From: Parietaria judaica | Taxonomy: Eukaryota; Streptophyta; Magnoliopsida; Rosales; Urticaceae | DNA length: 64,000 nt | NCBI GenBank assembly: GCA_954871525.1 | Contig: OX940865.1 | Location: forward strand, 744,001 to 808,000 | Direction of reading: 5' to 3' | Shown: positions 23,602 through 34,926 of the stretch, in pieces | Position numbering within the stretch: position 1 is the first letter of the stretch | Layout: the number at the start of each line of letters is the position of its first letter | Translations under genes and position numbers: made by a program | Notes under the pieces: model-generated | The model's database searches: none | What the model was told of the DNA's origin: nothing | Seen by the model: only the letters and a program-made list of their open reading frames with translations

Positions 23602-24398
23602 ATGTCGCAAGATTCCGATGATGATTACGGAGATGAGTTTATAGTGTCGCAACCACGACCAATCTATAGCAGAAACACAAAAATCCAACGACGTCAAAGA
23701 GTGTCGGTTCGTTAATTAAATTTTTATATGATATTAATTATGTTTAGTATTTGTTACATTAATGCATGGTTGTTAAATAATTAGGAGTGTTGCGACAAGT
23801 TTATTGGCACACCGCAACAATCAGACGACCTCAAAAAGTGCCACTGGGTTAATTCGATTGTTACATGATATTAATATATTTTTCAAATATTTTGAATTAA
23901 TATTATGTATGCAGGGAGGTTAAATAATTAGGAGCGTCGGAACCACTTGAAAATATGTCGCTACCGGACAACAATGCGAGGACCTCAAAGAGTTATACTG
24001 AATTAATTAAATTGTTATATGATATTAATTATGTTTAAAATTTATTTCATTAATATTATTTGTGCATGGTGGTTAAATAATTAGGAGTGTCGCAACCACA
24101 ACAAAGTCTATCGCCACCGCAAGACAGTGCGAGGACCTCAAAGAGTGACGGTGCACTAATTATATTGTTAATTGAAATTAATTATGTTTAAAATGTGTTT
24201 CAATAATATTATGTATGCATGGTGATTATATAATTAGGAGCTTCGAACATACGATAAAGTCTATCGCCACCGCACGATAATGCGTGGACCTAAAAGATTG
24301 ACGGTGCGTTAATAAAATTGTTATATGATATTAATTATATTTAAAATTTGTTTCATTAATATTAGGGATGAATGGTTATTAAATGACACTATTAGTAA

Positions 24399-24432
<34 letters not shown>

Positions 24433-24904
24433 GAATTGACTTATTTATTAAGAAACATGTACCTTGAAGAAAACTTGTAGTCGCAAATAGAAAAAAGAAA
24501 AATCACGAATATTTTGAGAGTTAATAAAGTAAGAGATAAAGGTAAAAAAACGACCAGTGAAATTTGATGCAAAGTGGCAACCAGGGGGAGAGGTGGGCAG
24601 CATGCTAATGAGCTACATTGGCGTGTTTGCTAAGGATTTGATTCTGATTTCCGGGCCGAATTAGAGAAATAACGTACACGGCCCCGTGAAAGAATGAATA
24701 TGAGATGAAGTAAAACAAGAATTTGATGTCCCATATAGGTTCAAAAAAGCTTGTCTTAAGAGTGCCAGTGAATCGACAAAGGGTTTTCGGCACAGTTTTA
24801 AATGCATTATGCATCCAACCCAATATCAATGACGAAGACATCCTCGACTGGCCTGAGGTTGTAAAGGTGTATTACTCGAGCATCACCGACGTACATCGTA
24901 AGGA
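23602..24904 (+). pseudogene. Transposase_24-like locus, N-terminal part
   Basis: ATG at 23602 opens MSQDSDDDYGDEFIVSQP, an acidic start followed by a short basic stretch. The VSQP exon is followed by four tandem exon-plus-intron copies (see the repeat entry). At 24544 a frame reads KKRPVKFDAKWQPGG, SMLMSYIGVFAKDLI and then stops at 24662. Beyond the stop the frame continues with VPYRFKKACLK. The order acidic N-terminus, RPVKFD..WQP, and a lost core is what I expect at the start of plant Transposase_24 proteins. It is cut at about 24905 by a family A LTR. Dead, but splice-like AG/GT signals remain. Confidence 0.6.
23642..24376 (+). repeat. Tandem array of a mini-exon plus intron (five units)
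   Basis: Units begin near 23642, 23785, 23931, 24085 and 24238, spacing 143-154 bp. Each has about 65 bases of less AT-rich sequence (GTGTCGCAACCACAACAAAG-like) and about 85 bases of AT-rich sequence ending TTAAATAATTAG. The last AG is followed by GAG(T/C)GTCG, so each unit looks like acceptor - short exon - intron. In the fourth unit the exon frame reads VSQPQQSLSPPQDSART, echoing the VSQP of the first exon. Confidence 0.75.
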
Positions 24905-26190
24905 TTTCATAGTTTATCGAACCGAGTCATAAACTTAGAAAATCCATAAATGACAAAGCGTAAGTCTGAATGACTTGGTTCAAAAAGAAAAGTTTCTTAG
25001 AATTTAATTTACAACAACATGATGCTGTTAGAAAATATAAATTCTAACTTTATTTTTATCAGTTAATTCCGTGTACCAAAATATGATACTTTTGCCACGC
25101 TGACGATAAAACTATCTGACGTCTGACACAGACTTGTCAGTTTTATAAGTCGTGCCAAATGATTAAACATTATCCAGAATGTATTTTAATCACGTACGTA
25201 TCATCCGTTACGGAGCTATCATGGGGACCATGGACCCGTATCACTTAAGCTCCAACGAACTGCTAGTTGGTCGTCAAACCTCGAGCTGATTCCACTATAG
25301 ACCCGAGGCTGCACTCTTTAGTGATACGGTTTATATTATTCCCTTATAACAGCATGGTGTCCGTTGATTCAATCAAATTCGGGTTATTGTCCTTTCACTT
25401 GATGACCCACACATGAGCACGCAGTTTTTACCGTAATGCCCCTCACTGCATTTTCATCCTTGACTCAATCAAAAATATTATGAGCAACCCACTTATGGTT
25501 TCGATTCATAAGTTGCGCATGGGTACCTCTCACTTCTCACCACTGACAACCAAGGGAATCATGATGACTCTGAAGAGAGTTGTGTGATGCCCATGTCTGT
25601 GATCAAGCTATCCTTACTACTGACTATCATGTTCCAAAAATAATAGTGTTGGGAACAGCGGTAATATCATGTGTTTTTTAATGGTTAAATCAAAGAACAA
25701 TCAAGTCAGTAGCTCGGACTCATGACTTAGAACTAATATCCATTTGATCATCATTTTGTGACTCAACTACAAATTATCAGTGACAGTCTTATATGATAAA
25801 TTCTTGAGTTTAAGTCAGGTCCAGTCCAGTATAAAGACGCTTCATACTTAATGCATTTCTAATGAGTGTGACACACACACATAATCCAGAATGGGATTGT
25901 CACTTAGTCACATTAATGACCTTACACGATTAATGGGCTCCCAACCAGTTAATCAGGTGACAGACGTTTTAAGTTCATTTATTATGATTATTAATTCTTC
26001 CTCACATCGACTCTGTTGTGATAATAATAGCATAATCGCATCCTTTATGAACTAATGAATCAAACATTCTATTTTACTCTACAAGAGACTATAATAAGAT
26101 TAACATAATAAGCATCATCTTTATTCAACGACTTGTCATAATCATTTAAAAATGGATAAATATCTTGTTTAAGGACACATATATCCAACA
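24905..26190 (-). repeat. Family A LTR, truncated copy
   Basis: Reverse-orientation match to family A from TTTCATAGTTTATCGA (corresponding to about 15945 in the complete copy) to the terminus ATATATCCAACA at 26190. It retains the CCGTATCACT/AGTGATACGG pair. The U5 side is missing, so the copy broke at its left edge, inside the Transposase_24-like locus. Confidence 0.85.
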
Positions 26191-27006
26191 TTTAATGACC
26201 AGAATCTTCAACAAAGTTAATGTCCAAGATCTTGAGAGTCTTGACCATGATCTTCATCATGTATTTGCATAATCAATGAGTGGTTTGGAGTATCAGCCCC
26301 TTAAATAGCTGTGGTTGAAGATTTCCAATCATCCCTTCAATCACCCAAGATCGTGGAGCCTTAATTCCTTTTTGGAAGCCAATTTGACCGACTATTTAAC
26401 CATTGCTGGTTGTGGTTATCAACTAGCACGTGAAAATGTAAGAATATGGTCAAAGGAAGCTGGAGGGTCCTGCGATCTCATTCGAGGAATGACGACCGGC
26501 TGTTTGACGGTCGAAGCATCCAAGGTCCTTTTCGATAGAGAAGTGCTTGCTTTTTCCCTTGAGTTGGATCACCAGTTGCGCCTGGCCTTTAGAAAGAGTT
26601 GTCTATTCCTTTGTCAAACTCATATAAGTATCCTATATAACTGTGTAATATTTTTGAATGTTTTCCATTGGAATGAAGTATCCGGGTCAGTGCCTCGCAG
26701 ACTAGGTTCCCACAAAGGGTTCGCGAACTGCGCTACCAAATATCGCGTGTTCACTTGTCTCTTTACTTTATGCGCGTGTTTGGTAATTTGAGCGATTTTA
26801 ATGTGTGTTGATATACTTGTCCTGACATCGTTCCCAACATCGTCCGTATCCGATTTCATTAAATATTTCCTTGCATTGATGTTTTGAAATTTTTTCCTTT
26901 ATTTTTAAACGGCTAAAGTTCTCAATACAATTATCGACGTGTTTTTAAAAATATAATAAGTTTAGTCAGTATTTAATTTAAAACTTATTCGTGTTCTGGT
27001 TCAACG
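26191..27006 (+). other. Unassigned region with a 158-codon open frame
   Basis: The frame at 26315-26791 (MKISNHPFNHPRSW..., GCGYQLARENVRIW, ...) is the longest unexplained plus-strand frame nearby. I recognise no domain; the C-terminal third is hydrophobic and cysteine-rich with HWNEVSGSVPRRLGS before it. It may lie inside the Helitron that ends at 27038. Probably not a protein-coding gene. Confidence 0.3.
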
Positions 27007-27007
27007 T

Positions 27008-27038
27008 CACCGCGCAAAGCGCGGTGCCTTTCCACTAG
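27008..27038 (+). mobile_element. Helitron 3' terminus
   Basis: An 8-bp perfect stem, CACCGCGC-AAA-GCGCGGTG (27008-27026), is followed after eight bases by CTAG (27035-27038) and then T. A short GC hairpin about 10 bases before a terminal CTRR, with insertion before T, is the diagnostic Helitron 3' end. The 5' TC terminus could not be located, so the element's length is unknown. Confidence 0.8.
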
Positions 27039-27746
27039 TATTACAAATTATAAATTGTCGAAGGGGGCACGTGTCCACCCTCCGGCCCGCATGCCTTTGT
27101 TATTGGTTATGGAAGCTATAATATTACACCACTTTGAAGTTCCTAAACTCACTCACACATTTTGAAAATCGTATACCATCAGACCAGTGAGAGCGAGAGC
27201 TTAGAAGACCAAGAAAGGCTTGTCGGAATAGACCGAAGCTCATCGGAGAACGAAATAATGGCACGAGATAATTCAATCTTTTTTCTTCTGCATTTTCGTG
27301 TTCATTTTATTTAAAACACTTGAATATCGTGTATATATGTTTTAGAAAATACGCATTATTTGTTGGTATATCCATAACATTAAGCCATCAACATTTAATC
27401 CGTATCACCTTTTTATACCTCCTGCTCTCACGTTTGCATACGGAGTTCTATTTCGGTTCCGTTTTCTCTTATTGGGCGACACATGGTCTTCAAAAAAACC
27501 TATTTCGATTCTTTGAGATTTGATTAGGAAATACGTTGCTAACTACGTACAATAAACTCGATCCATGAACTCTTATGCTAACAAACTATTAATTACTTCT
27601 AATAACATCTTATATATATAATATATATATATATATACACATAATTAAGGCATGTCTTGAAATTAGCAAATGATAATTAAATATTGCATGTCAAAAGCAA
27701 TCATATCTTATACTAAATATGAGTCACATGTCTGATAGAATAGTGC
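27039..27746. other. 3' flank of the AGL6-like gene
   Basis: AT-rich sequence with a TA tract near 27611-27636. It should contain the 3' untranslated region and polyadenylation site of the minus-strand MADS-box gene, but I cannot place the poly(A) site. Short open frames here show no domain. Confidence 0.5.
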
Positions 27747-30700
27747 TCAAAGAACCCATCCGTGGAAGAAATTAGTCTCACCATTGATGCTCTTTGGTAT
27801 ACTATTTGATGTTCCCTCGCCAGATACATACTGGTGATACCTGATGAAAATCATATTCCAAATTGATGAAGTTAGTTACTCATTTTAAATAAACATACAA
27901 TGATACAAATATTATAATCAATAATTTACAGCTTATCAAAATAAAGATAAAATGTCGCCGATAACATTGCGAGATTTCCATTGATTTTCATCATTCCTAA
28001 CTTATGTGTATATGTATATATATTGAATATTTCCCGCACAGGGACCAAAATATTAGGAAAATGTGATGGCAAATTCCACTTTTTTCTTTGTCGTAGCGTC
28101 TATTTCTAATGTTGACAACAGTAATCTTAGGTAACAAATTTTATGGTTACGAATAAAACTTTAAGAAATAGACGCTACGACAAAAAAAATAGACGCTTAA
28201 GTAATCTTAGGTAACAAAAAACGTCGCGACAAAACAAAAAACGTAAAATAATATGATGTGACATTCATATTGATGAGTACTTTGTCCTAATAAACTACAG
28301 AACCTCATAAATTAATATTGTAAGGACCATATAATCTTAAAATATTATCAAGGTTTTTAATTAAATCGAGTTATAATTTAGTAAAGCGAGTTCGACTCTA
28401 GACCATAAGATGAAATTAATTGAGGTTTTTAATTTATTAAGTAGTTTTATTTAACGAGGTTTCGATGTATATAACTTTGGGAGTCCTATTTGTCTCTAAA
28501 ATCCATCCGGTGCTAATTTTAAACCTAGACGCATGATGAATCATGAAAGAGACTACATATATATAATTTCAAAACTATAAGGAAAATTAGTTCAAAACTA
28601 TAAGGGAATCAATTAGAATGTAAAGAAATTACCCCATTTGAAGGATGGGCTCTGTAGAGTGCAAGTCCATGGTGATGTTGCTTTGAGAAGACGAGGGCAA
28701 ATTAGGAAATGTGTGGTTGCTCCCAGATGCAACATGTGAACTCCACAAACTCTCTAGGGCTTTCAAGTTCTCTCCTTCCGCCTCAAGCTGATTATATATA
28801 ATTAGAGAGTTTTTAAAGCAAAGATAACATTAATTTATTCGCGATGATTTGACATTACATTAGTTTTAAGGCAAAGATAACATTAATTTAAGGCAAAGCA
28901 ACTAAAACATTAATCACCGCTACAATTGACGAAATGTGTACCCGCGGAAGTCTACGAGAAAAAACATTTTCCCGCAAATTTGTCATTTACGCAATGTCTA
29001 AGAGTTTTGAACGATCTGTTTGCCAAAAAAAAACACTAGCTTTGGTTGCGCAACACTGAAAAAGTACAGGCAAAAGGTATAAATAGCCGGCAAAACCTTA
29101 TTTTTGCTAGAAAGACTGATGCCGGCGCTTTTAGTACTAAAGTACCGGCAAAAGGGATAAATAGCCGGCAAAACCTAGCTATTTTGTTTGAGGTAATTCT
29201 ATCTATACAAATTTAAAGTCCAGATGATCTACCTTAAGCTTAAGCTGCTTGTTAAGGTCCACAAGCTGACGTTCCTGCCAGAATTTATCCTTATCAATAT
29301 TCATATATAGAATCTTCTAAATGTTATATTATAATATATAGCCCTATAATGATCGATATTAATAATCGTGATTAAATTTACCCAAGTTTTATCATTGATA
29401 TATAAAAATACAAAGTAATGAAAAGTGATACGAAAATGAAACTAGTAATTAGAAGCCCTAGATAATTCAAATTTCAAATCAAGAATGCATATATATTTTT
29501 TAAAATTTATAAAATAAACATATTTTGAAGTGAGATCATACCGGATATGGCAAAATCACGATTACTTGAGCTTCGTATGAATAGTTTTATAACTTATAAA
29601 AATATCTTTAATTATTTATTACCCTTTTCCTCAGATCTTCCGCTTGATCAACCATAATTTGCATCTGCAATGTTTAATTTGGAAAAATTAGCATTAATAC
29701 TAATTAACGTCTTTATTGCTATACATTTCAATATTTAATGGTTCATATTGTTGAAAAAACATGTGTGCAAAGTTATACCGAACAAAATATATATAGGAAG
29801 ACTACAATGAAATATTAAATGATCTATAATTAATATAAATTAGATATAATTAAGAGAGTAATCAACCTTCCTTTGCCTAGCTTGAGCAAGAGCTCCTTCA
29901 AGCTGTTTTTCAAGATTCTGTAGCTCCTTAACATTGAGTGGTCCAAGATCTTCACCAAGCAAATGCCTTTCACAAAAGAATCGCAAGCTTATAATTAGTA
30001 ACAATTAATAATTAATTAATACACCAATTAACTTATAATCGATTAAATAACCTCTGACTGCGTTGAAGAGATTCATATTTAGCCTTTAACTTCATCACCT
30101 CCTGGTACCAGCTCTTCGATTTTAATATCCAACGGAAAAAATATAGTAAGCGCGTATTAAAATTATATAAATATTGTTTCAAAATGTATTTTTGAAAAAG
30201 AAAGAAAAAACATCAATCCAAATTATTCTTACCTGTGTTTCACGTTCAATGATGTTGTTGTTGTCTTGAGGAGTGAAAGAGCAACGTTGGTATCGTTCAA
30301 GTGTCTTGGTTATAGTCCTGTCACACAAAAACCTTACACTTCAATACTTTCATATAAGCATAATTCGATTTTCAGATGGTATCACTACTATAGAGATGTC
30401 ATATTAGAAAATTATTTGCACGATTTATAGTTGTGTTATCGATTAAACAGGCATGTTAAAGGGGTCAATTGATAATTATTTCAAATAAATTAAAATCTTG
30501 TTTTTGTTTATCCTTCTAACATTAAATTGTAAAAAATATAGCCTACAGAATTTCGAAATCCTATGGTTGGACAGTTACCATAATGTAGTACATTTAAAAA
30601 GAGCACTAGCTATGTGATTAATTACTGGATTAATATTCAGACTATTTCAGAATAATTGCAACAAAAAAAAAGAAGAAGCAGTTCTTGCAGAAATAAACAC

Positions 30701-32517
30701 AGAATAAATATGATGATCAATATTAGAAATGGTAGAGTTTCTGAATCTCATATGGCAGGTATAGATCTGTGCAGCCACTGGTAATCATCATAATTATTCT
30801 CTTCACACTTTGACCATTGACCCATCTACAATTCAAAACCTCAACTCCTCAAGGAATAGAAAAGGCTTTATATCCTTCAAAAAAATGAAAAGGCTTTATA
30901 TATACTTTGGACTATGACATTTTACCACTTTTTTTTTTTTTTTTTGTTAACATATTTATACATAAAAAAATATGATAGACTCCATGATTTATTTATGAAG
31001 ATCCTTTAATTTTAAGGTAACTTAACTTTGCTATGATTTTTTAATTTTTTTATACAAAAAATAGTACCTTATTAGCGACACTAAAATTTTCCCTTTATCG
31101 CTGTAAAATCATTTAATTAGATAATAATCTAAGAGAATCCTAATTTCTTAGGAATCAGTTAAAATTTGATTAAATGAACTCATATTCACTCAGTTAATTA
31201 ACCTTATAACAAAATTTGAACCATAATGCAGGGCTTCTCCGCGTGCTTGTAAGTTGTAATGTGATAGAAACAAAAATACTTAATAAAACAATAGAAAATG
31301 AATTTGATCAAGTTCAGTGACGTATGAGAAGACATTTAATATATGTATATATATATAGTATTGCTTGATATCAGAAGAACCATGAAAGCAAAAGCGAAAG
31401 TGAACAGCATTAATTAGTTGCAAGAAAGTACAGTAAGAGAGAATATTTTATAGTCTTACACAGAGGTCCGAGAGAGAAACAATGTTTCCTCGTATTAACT
31501 GACAGACATCATGTATTGTATATAATATTTGTATAAGTTCATACATATGCAGGGCCAGGGAGAGAAGCCATGAAAACAAGAGAGAGAAAAGCTTCAAGCT
31601 TTGATATGATATGATGTGTGATGGGATCAATGGTTTCGAGACGTGTCAAATATCTGTGGTTGGGATTTAAGAAACAAGCCACACACAAAACCCTAGAAAA
31701 TAAACCATAGATTCCTCGGAGGCACGAGTTATATCTCAGATCGTCACCGCTCATTCCAGAGTTAAAGAGAGATCCATTTCTTCAGAAAAAAAGATAATAT
31801 ATATGTATAACTAGAGACTACTTTCTCAAAAATTAAAATTTGATTTAAGTAAAAAAAAAAAAAAAGAACTAAACAAGATCTACTAAGAAGAGAACAGTAC
31901 TCTCAGGATCTCAATGAGAGACAGAGATATAATATTATACATATATTTTTATTTTTGTTTTCGAAATGGGAAAGAATAGAGATTATTCAAAGCTTTCTAG
32001 GATCTCGCCAGAAAGCACTTTCTCAAGTACTAGAACAAAAAATAAAATTTATTTAAATAAAAAAAAAAACAAGGTCTACTTAGTACTTCGAAAGAACAGT
32101 ACACTCAAACCCTAAATACCCAAAAAAAAATTAAAAAAAACTAGGGATGATCGACAAGTGAGACGTAAGATTCAGAAAAACAACATAGCAAATACAAATA
32201 ATGATATACATATATACAGTAAAATAGCCCACCAAAACTCCAAAAGAAAGGAAAATTAGAAGCACCGTACGTTAGGGTTTTGTAAGAGATTGCTGATAAG
32301 AAAACACATATAAGAAGAAAAATTGAGGAAATTACCCAGAGCTGCCAAACTCGTAGAGCTTGCCGCGGCTGGAGAAGACAATGAGGGCGATTTCGGCATC
32401 GCAGAGAACGGAAAGCTCGTAAGCCTTCTTGAGGAGACCATTCCTTCTCTTGGAGAAAGTCACTTGCCTGTTGATCTTGTTCTCTATCCTCTTTAACTCC
32501 ACTCTTCCTCTCCCCAT
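27747..32517 (-). CDS. AGL6: AGL6-like MIKC-type MADS-box transcription factor
   Basis: Nuclear DNA-binding regulator of floral meristem and organ identity, expected to bind CArG boxes as part of MADS dimers and tetramers. Eight exons on the minus strand: 32517-32336, 30317-30233, 30113-30052, 29966-29867, 29664-29623, 29274-29233, 28787-28633, 27840-27747. All introns are GT-AG and the 762 nt join to 253 codons plus stop with no interruption. The MADS domain ([20 protein letters not shown] start, residues 1-60) is intact. The I region includes [15 protein letters not shown], the clade hallmark. The K domain (about 88-175) contains [19 protein letters not shown], and the C-terminus ends [11 protein letters not shown], matching the conserved AGL6 terminal motif. 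The 62-100-42-42 exon series is the canonical MIKC pattern. SEPALLATA genes are the next nearest clade but lack this I region and terminus. Confidence 0.95.
28087..28184. repeat. Hairpin in intron 7 of the AGL6-like gene
   Basis: Perfect 21-bp inverted repeat, TTTGTCGTAGCGTCTATTTCT at 28087-28107 (first twenty: TTTGTCGTAGCGTCTATTTC) and its complement at 28164-28184, separated by 56 bases. An 18-bp direct repeat, GTAATCTTAGGTAACAAA, occurs at 28121 and 28201. It looks like a small degraded MITE. Confidence 0.7.
29063..29177. repeat. Direct repeat pair in intron 6 of the AGL6-like gene
   Basis: A unit of about 37 bp (CCGGCAAAAGG, then ATAAATAGCCGGCAAAACCT) occurs at 29063-29100 and 29141-29177 with few differences. 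It is preceded by CACTGAAAAAGTAC at about 29054, reminiscent of a CACTA-type terminus with subterminal repeats. No matching second end found. Confidence 0.55.
30318..32335 (-). other. Intron 1 of the AGL6-like gene
   Basis: About 2.0 kb, donor GTAATT at 32335, acceptor ACAG ending at 30318. Long first introns of MIKC genes often hold regulatory sites. It contains an imperfect direct duplication (31821-31910 and 32017-32112) and a T homopolymer at about 30929-30947. Open frames inside it on either strand are shadows of non-coding DNA. Confidence 0.85.
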
Positions 32518-32670
32518 TTAATAGCCAAATTAGGGCAAATACAAGAGCTATGTTCTCATCTTCCTGATTCTTTATCTGGGGTTTACACAAAAATGGGGGC
32601 TTTCTGGAGAGAAGTGATAGAGAAGTGGGAGTTAGCTACAGAGAGGGCTGTGTATATTTATATAGAAATG
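32518..32670 (-). promoter_or_regulatory. Core promoter and 5' leader of the AGL6-like gene
   Basis: On the minus strand a TATA box, CTATATAAATATACA, lies at 32665-32651, about 140 bp upstream of the ATG at 32517. Transcription would start near 32625, giving a leader of about 110 nt. Farther upstream, at about 32848-32869, a CT-rich stretch resembles GAGA-type promoter elements. The start site is inferred. Confidence 0.65.
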
Positions 32671-33556
32671 GTATTATGATGAGCAGAGCTCTACAATTAG
32701 CACACAAATGTGTGTGTATAATTATTTGGGTGGGAATATCTATCTACCTTTTTCACTGCACGTTACGACAAAATGGTAATTCTCAGTAAATTCTTTTAGG
32801 TTTTCTCCTTCTCCTTTTCCTTTCTAATTACTTTTGGAAAAACCTGCCTCTCTCTCTCTTTCTCTCTATAGAGCACGGTTTAATCCACTGTGGCAAAGGG
32901 TATCCCACTTTTTCTAATTAATATTTTTCACAAGGTTTGGTGAAAAATTAAACAAATGTTCAGAACCTACTAATATTCATTTCTTCTAATAACCATATAT
33001 CGAATTGAATCTCATCATATATAGAGAGAGAGAGATGGAAAGAGATTGCGGATCTCGAGGCCATGAAATCGTAGGACTCGAAGACATATAGACTCTTAGA
33101 CGTTGATCCTTCTTTTTCAATTAAAATGAGGTTAACATGACGATGGCACTAACAGTACTGACTTGCAATGGAAGTTTCCCTCGTCATTCCTTTCTTCTTC
33201 TCACTGTGTGTATAAATCTTCATTGTGAAGAATAATTGTGAAATTAGGGTTTGATCCAACAATATGGTTCTACTAATGGATCTTTAAACCGAAAGTACCC
33301 AAGAAACACAAAGCATGAGTGATATGAATCTGGAGAGAAAACCTTCTCTTATATTGAGATCGTACATAACTATTTATTACTAGACATCGGTAACTAATAT
33401 ATACAAACATATGGGTATTGACATTCTCTCATGTCTTATCATTAAATCGCATTGCTTGTTAGATTATGAACCACGGAATTTTGGTTCTATTTATCTTGAC
33501 TTGATTGTCCTGGCCTGCTCTTCTAAACAAAGTAGTCTGGGACCAAGTCATCGTGG
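32671..33556. other. Upstream region between the AGL6-like gene and the copia insertion
   Basis: AT-rich with a GA run at about 33021-33032 and a CT run at about 32848-32869. No gene. It is the proximal upstream DNA of the MADS-box gene up to the CGTGG target-site duplication at 33552-33556. Confidence 0.6.
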
Positions 33557-33909
33557 TGTTGGTCCTAATGTAAATGGTGGTGTTTTGAGATAATATCCAC
33601 CGAATGGATTATATGGAAAGTAAAGGAATCAAACAAATATTGAGAGAAGATATTTTTGTTATTTAGCTATCGAATTCAAGCTACAGAATTGGGAGTGGGA
33701 GTTCTAATGAAACAGAGGCATACATCGTTTATATAGCTACAACATCACATTCAAAATTACCACTATGCCCTAGCTTTCTTGTACTTCACGTAGAAGTAAG
33801 AATATAAAAAAAAACTAATTGCAAGCTTGATGAGCAAGGCTTACACTAACACGTGGGCTTAATCGTTGGTTGTTTTTCTTGCTGACCAAGACTAAGTTTA
33901 TAATTCACA
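33557..33909 (-). repeat. 3' LTR of the copia element
   Basis: 353 bp, same length as the 5' LTR and with no difference found by eye. Preceded on the minus strand by the polypurine tract and followed by the CGTGG duplication. Confidence 0.95.
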
Positions 33910-34926
33910 TTCTCCCCCGTAAACTTGGCTTAGTACGAGGCTCTTTATGCCGAGCATTTCTCGCATCTCCGCGAATTTGACTCTTGTTAGGGCCTTGGTG
34001 AGAATGTCCGCACGTTGCTCTTTTGTGCTGACAAACTCCACGATGATCTCTCGCTCTTCCACACACTCGCGAATAAAATGAAAACGAGTGTCGATGTGCT
34101 TGCTGCGTCCATGAAATACTGGGTTCTTCATCAGCGCGATTGCGGACTTGTTGTCCACATAAAGAGTCACTGGCTTCTGCTCGGTTTCAGTAACTTCGCT
34201 CAATAAGTTTCTCAGCCACAATGCTTGACACGCCGCTGCGGTCGCTGCCATGAACTCAGCCTCACAAGAGGATAGGGCCACAGTTCTTTGCTTCTGAGAC
34301 TGCCAGGTGATAAGATTACCGTTGAGATAAAACGCCATCCCACCGGTACTTTTTCTGTCATCGACGTCACCGGCTAGGTCACTGTCGGTAAAACCGACCA
34401 GTTCTTCAGCTTCATTTCCTCTTCCATACTGGATCCCGTTGCTCGTCGTTCCTTTCAGATAACGAAGGATGTGCTTCACAGCCTGTTGGTGTAGACTGGT
34501 AGGCTTTTCCATGTGACGGCTCACCATCCCAACTGCATATGAGATATCAGGTCGGGTGTGGGTTAAGTACCTGAGACACCCGACGACACGCCTATACTCT
34601 GTGGGATCCACTGGTTTTCCATCTGCGTCTTTCCCGAGTTTTAACTTCGGCTCCATCGGATACTTGCTCGGGTTGCAGTCTGCCATCTTGAACTGCTTCA
34701 AAATTTTCATTGCGTAAGCCGACTGCTTCAGTGTGACAAAATCCTTCTTCTGATCGACCTCAATGCCGAGGTAGTACAAGAGCAGTCCGAGGTCGCTCAT
34801 CTCGAACTCCTTCATCATCTGCTTCTTGAATCCATCAATAGTTTTTGCACTGGATCCTGTCACGATCAGGTCATCGACGTACACACCGACGATGAGGGCC
34901 TCCTCTCCTGAGTTCCTTGAAGCCAA
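33898..34926 (-). CDS. Copia RT C-terminal half and RNase H (displaced frame)
   Basis: The nominal 342-codon frame starts at an internal methionine, but real homology begins at [20 protein letters not shown]. It contains the RT catalytic YVDD box, then [15 protein letters not shown] sequence, the [10 protein letters not shown] block, and RNase H signatures ([50 protein letters not shown]). It ends in the polypurine tract next to the 3' LTR. It overlaps the end of the upstream frame by 56 nt in a different phase. About ten residues normally found between SLGF and the [14 protein letters not shown] block are absent, so a small deletion caused the frameshift. Confidence 0.92.
   Translation of the reverse strand: MASRNSGEEALIVGVYVDDLIVTGSSAKTIDGFKKQMMKEFEMSDLGLLLYYLGIEVDQKKDFVTLKQSAYAMKILKQFKMADCNPSKYPMEPKLKLGKDADGKPVDPTEYRRVVGCLRYLTHTRPDISYAVGMVSRHMEKPTSLHQQAVKHILRYLKGTTSNGIQYGRGNEAEELVGFTDSDLAGDVDDRKSTGGMAFYLNGNLITWQSQKQRTVALSSCEAEFMAATAAACQALWLRNLLSEVTETEQKPVTLYVDNKSAIALMKNPVFHGRSKHIDTRFHFIRECVEEREIIVEFVSTKEQRADILTKALTRVKFAEMREMLGIKSLVLSQVYGGECEL

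Noticed and set aside
23642..24376. CRISPR-like array of regular repeats and spacers
   Set aside because: Eukaryotic context, imperfect 150-bp units and no short identical repeats; it is a tandem exon-intron duplication.
32141..32590. 149-codon minus-strand frame overlapping exon 1 of the AGL6-like gene
   Set aside because: Different phase from the MADS-box frame; its product has no known domain and it runs through the intron.
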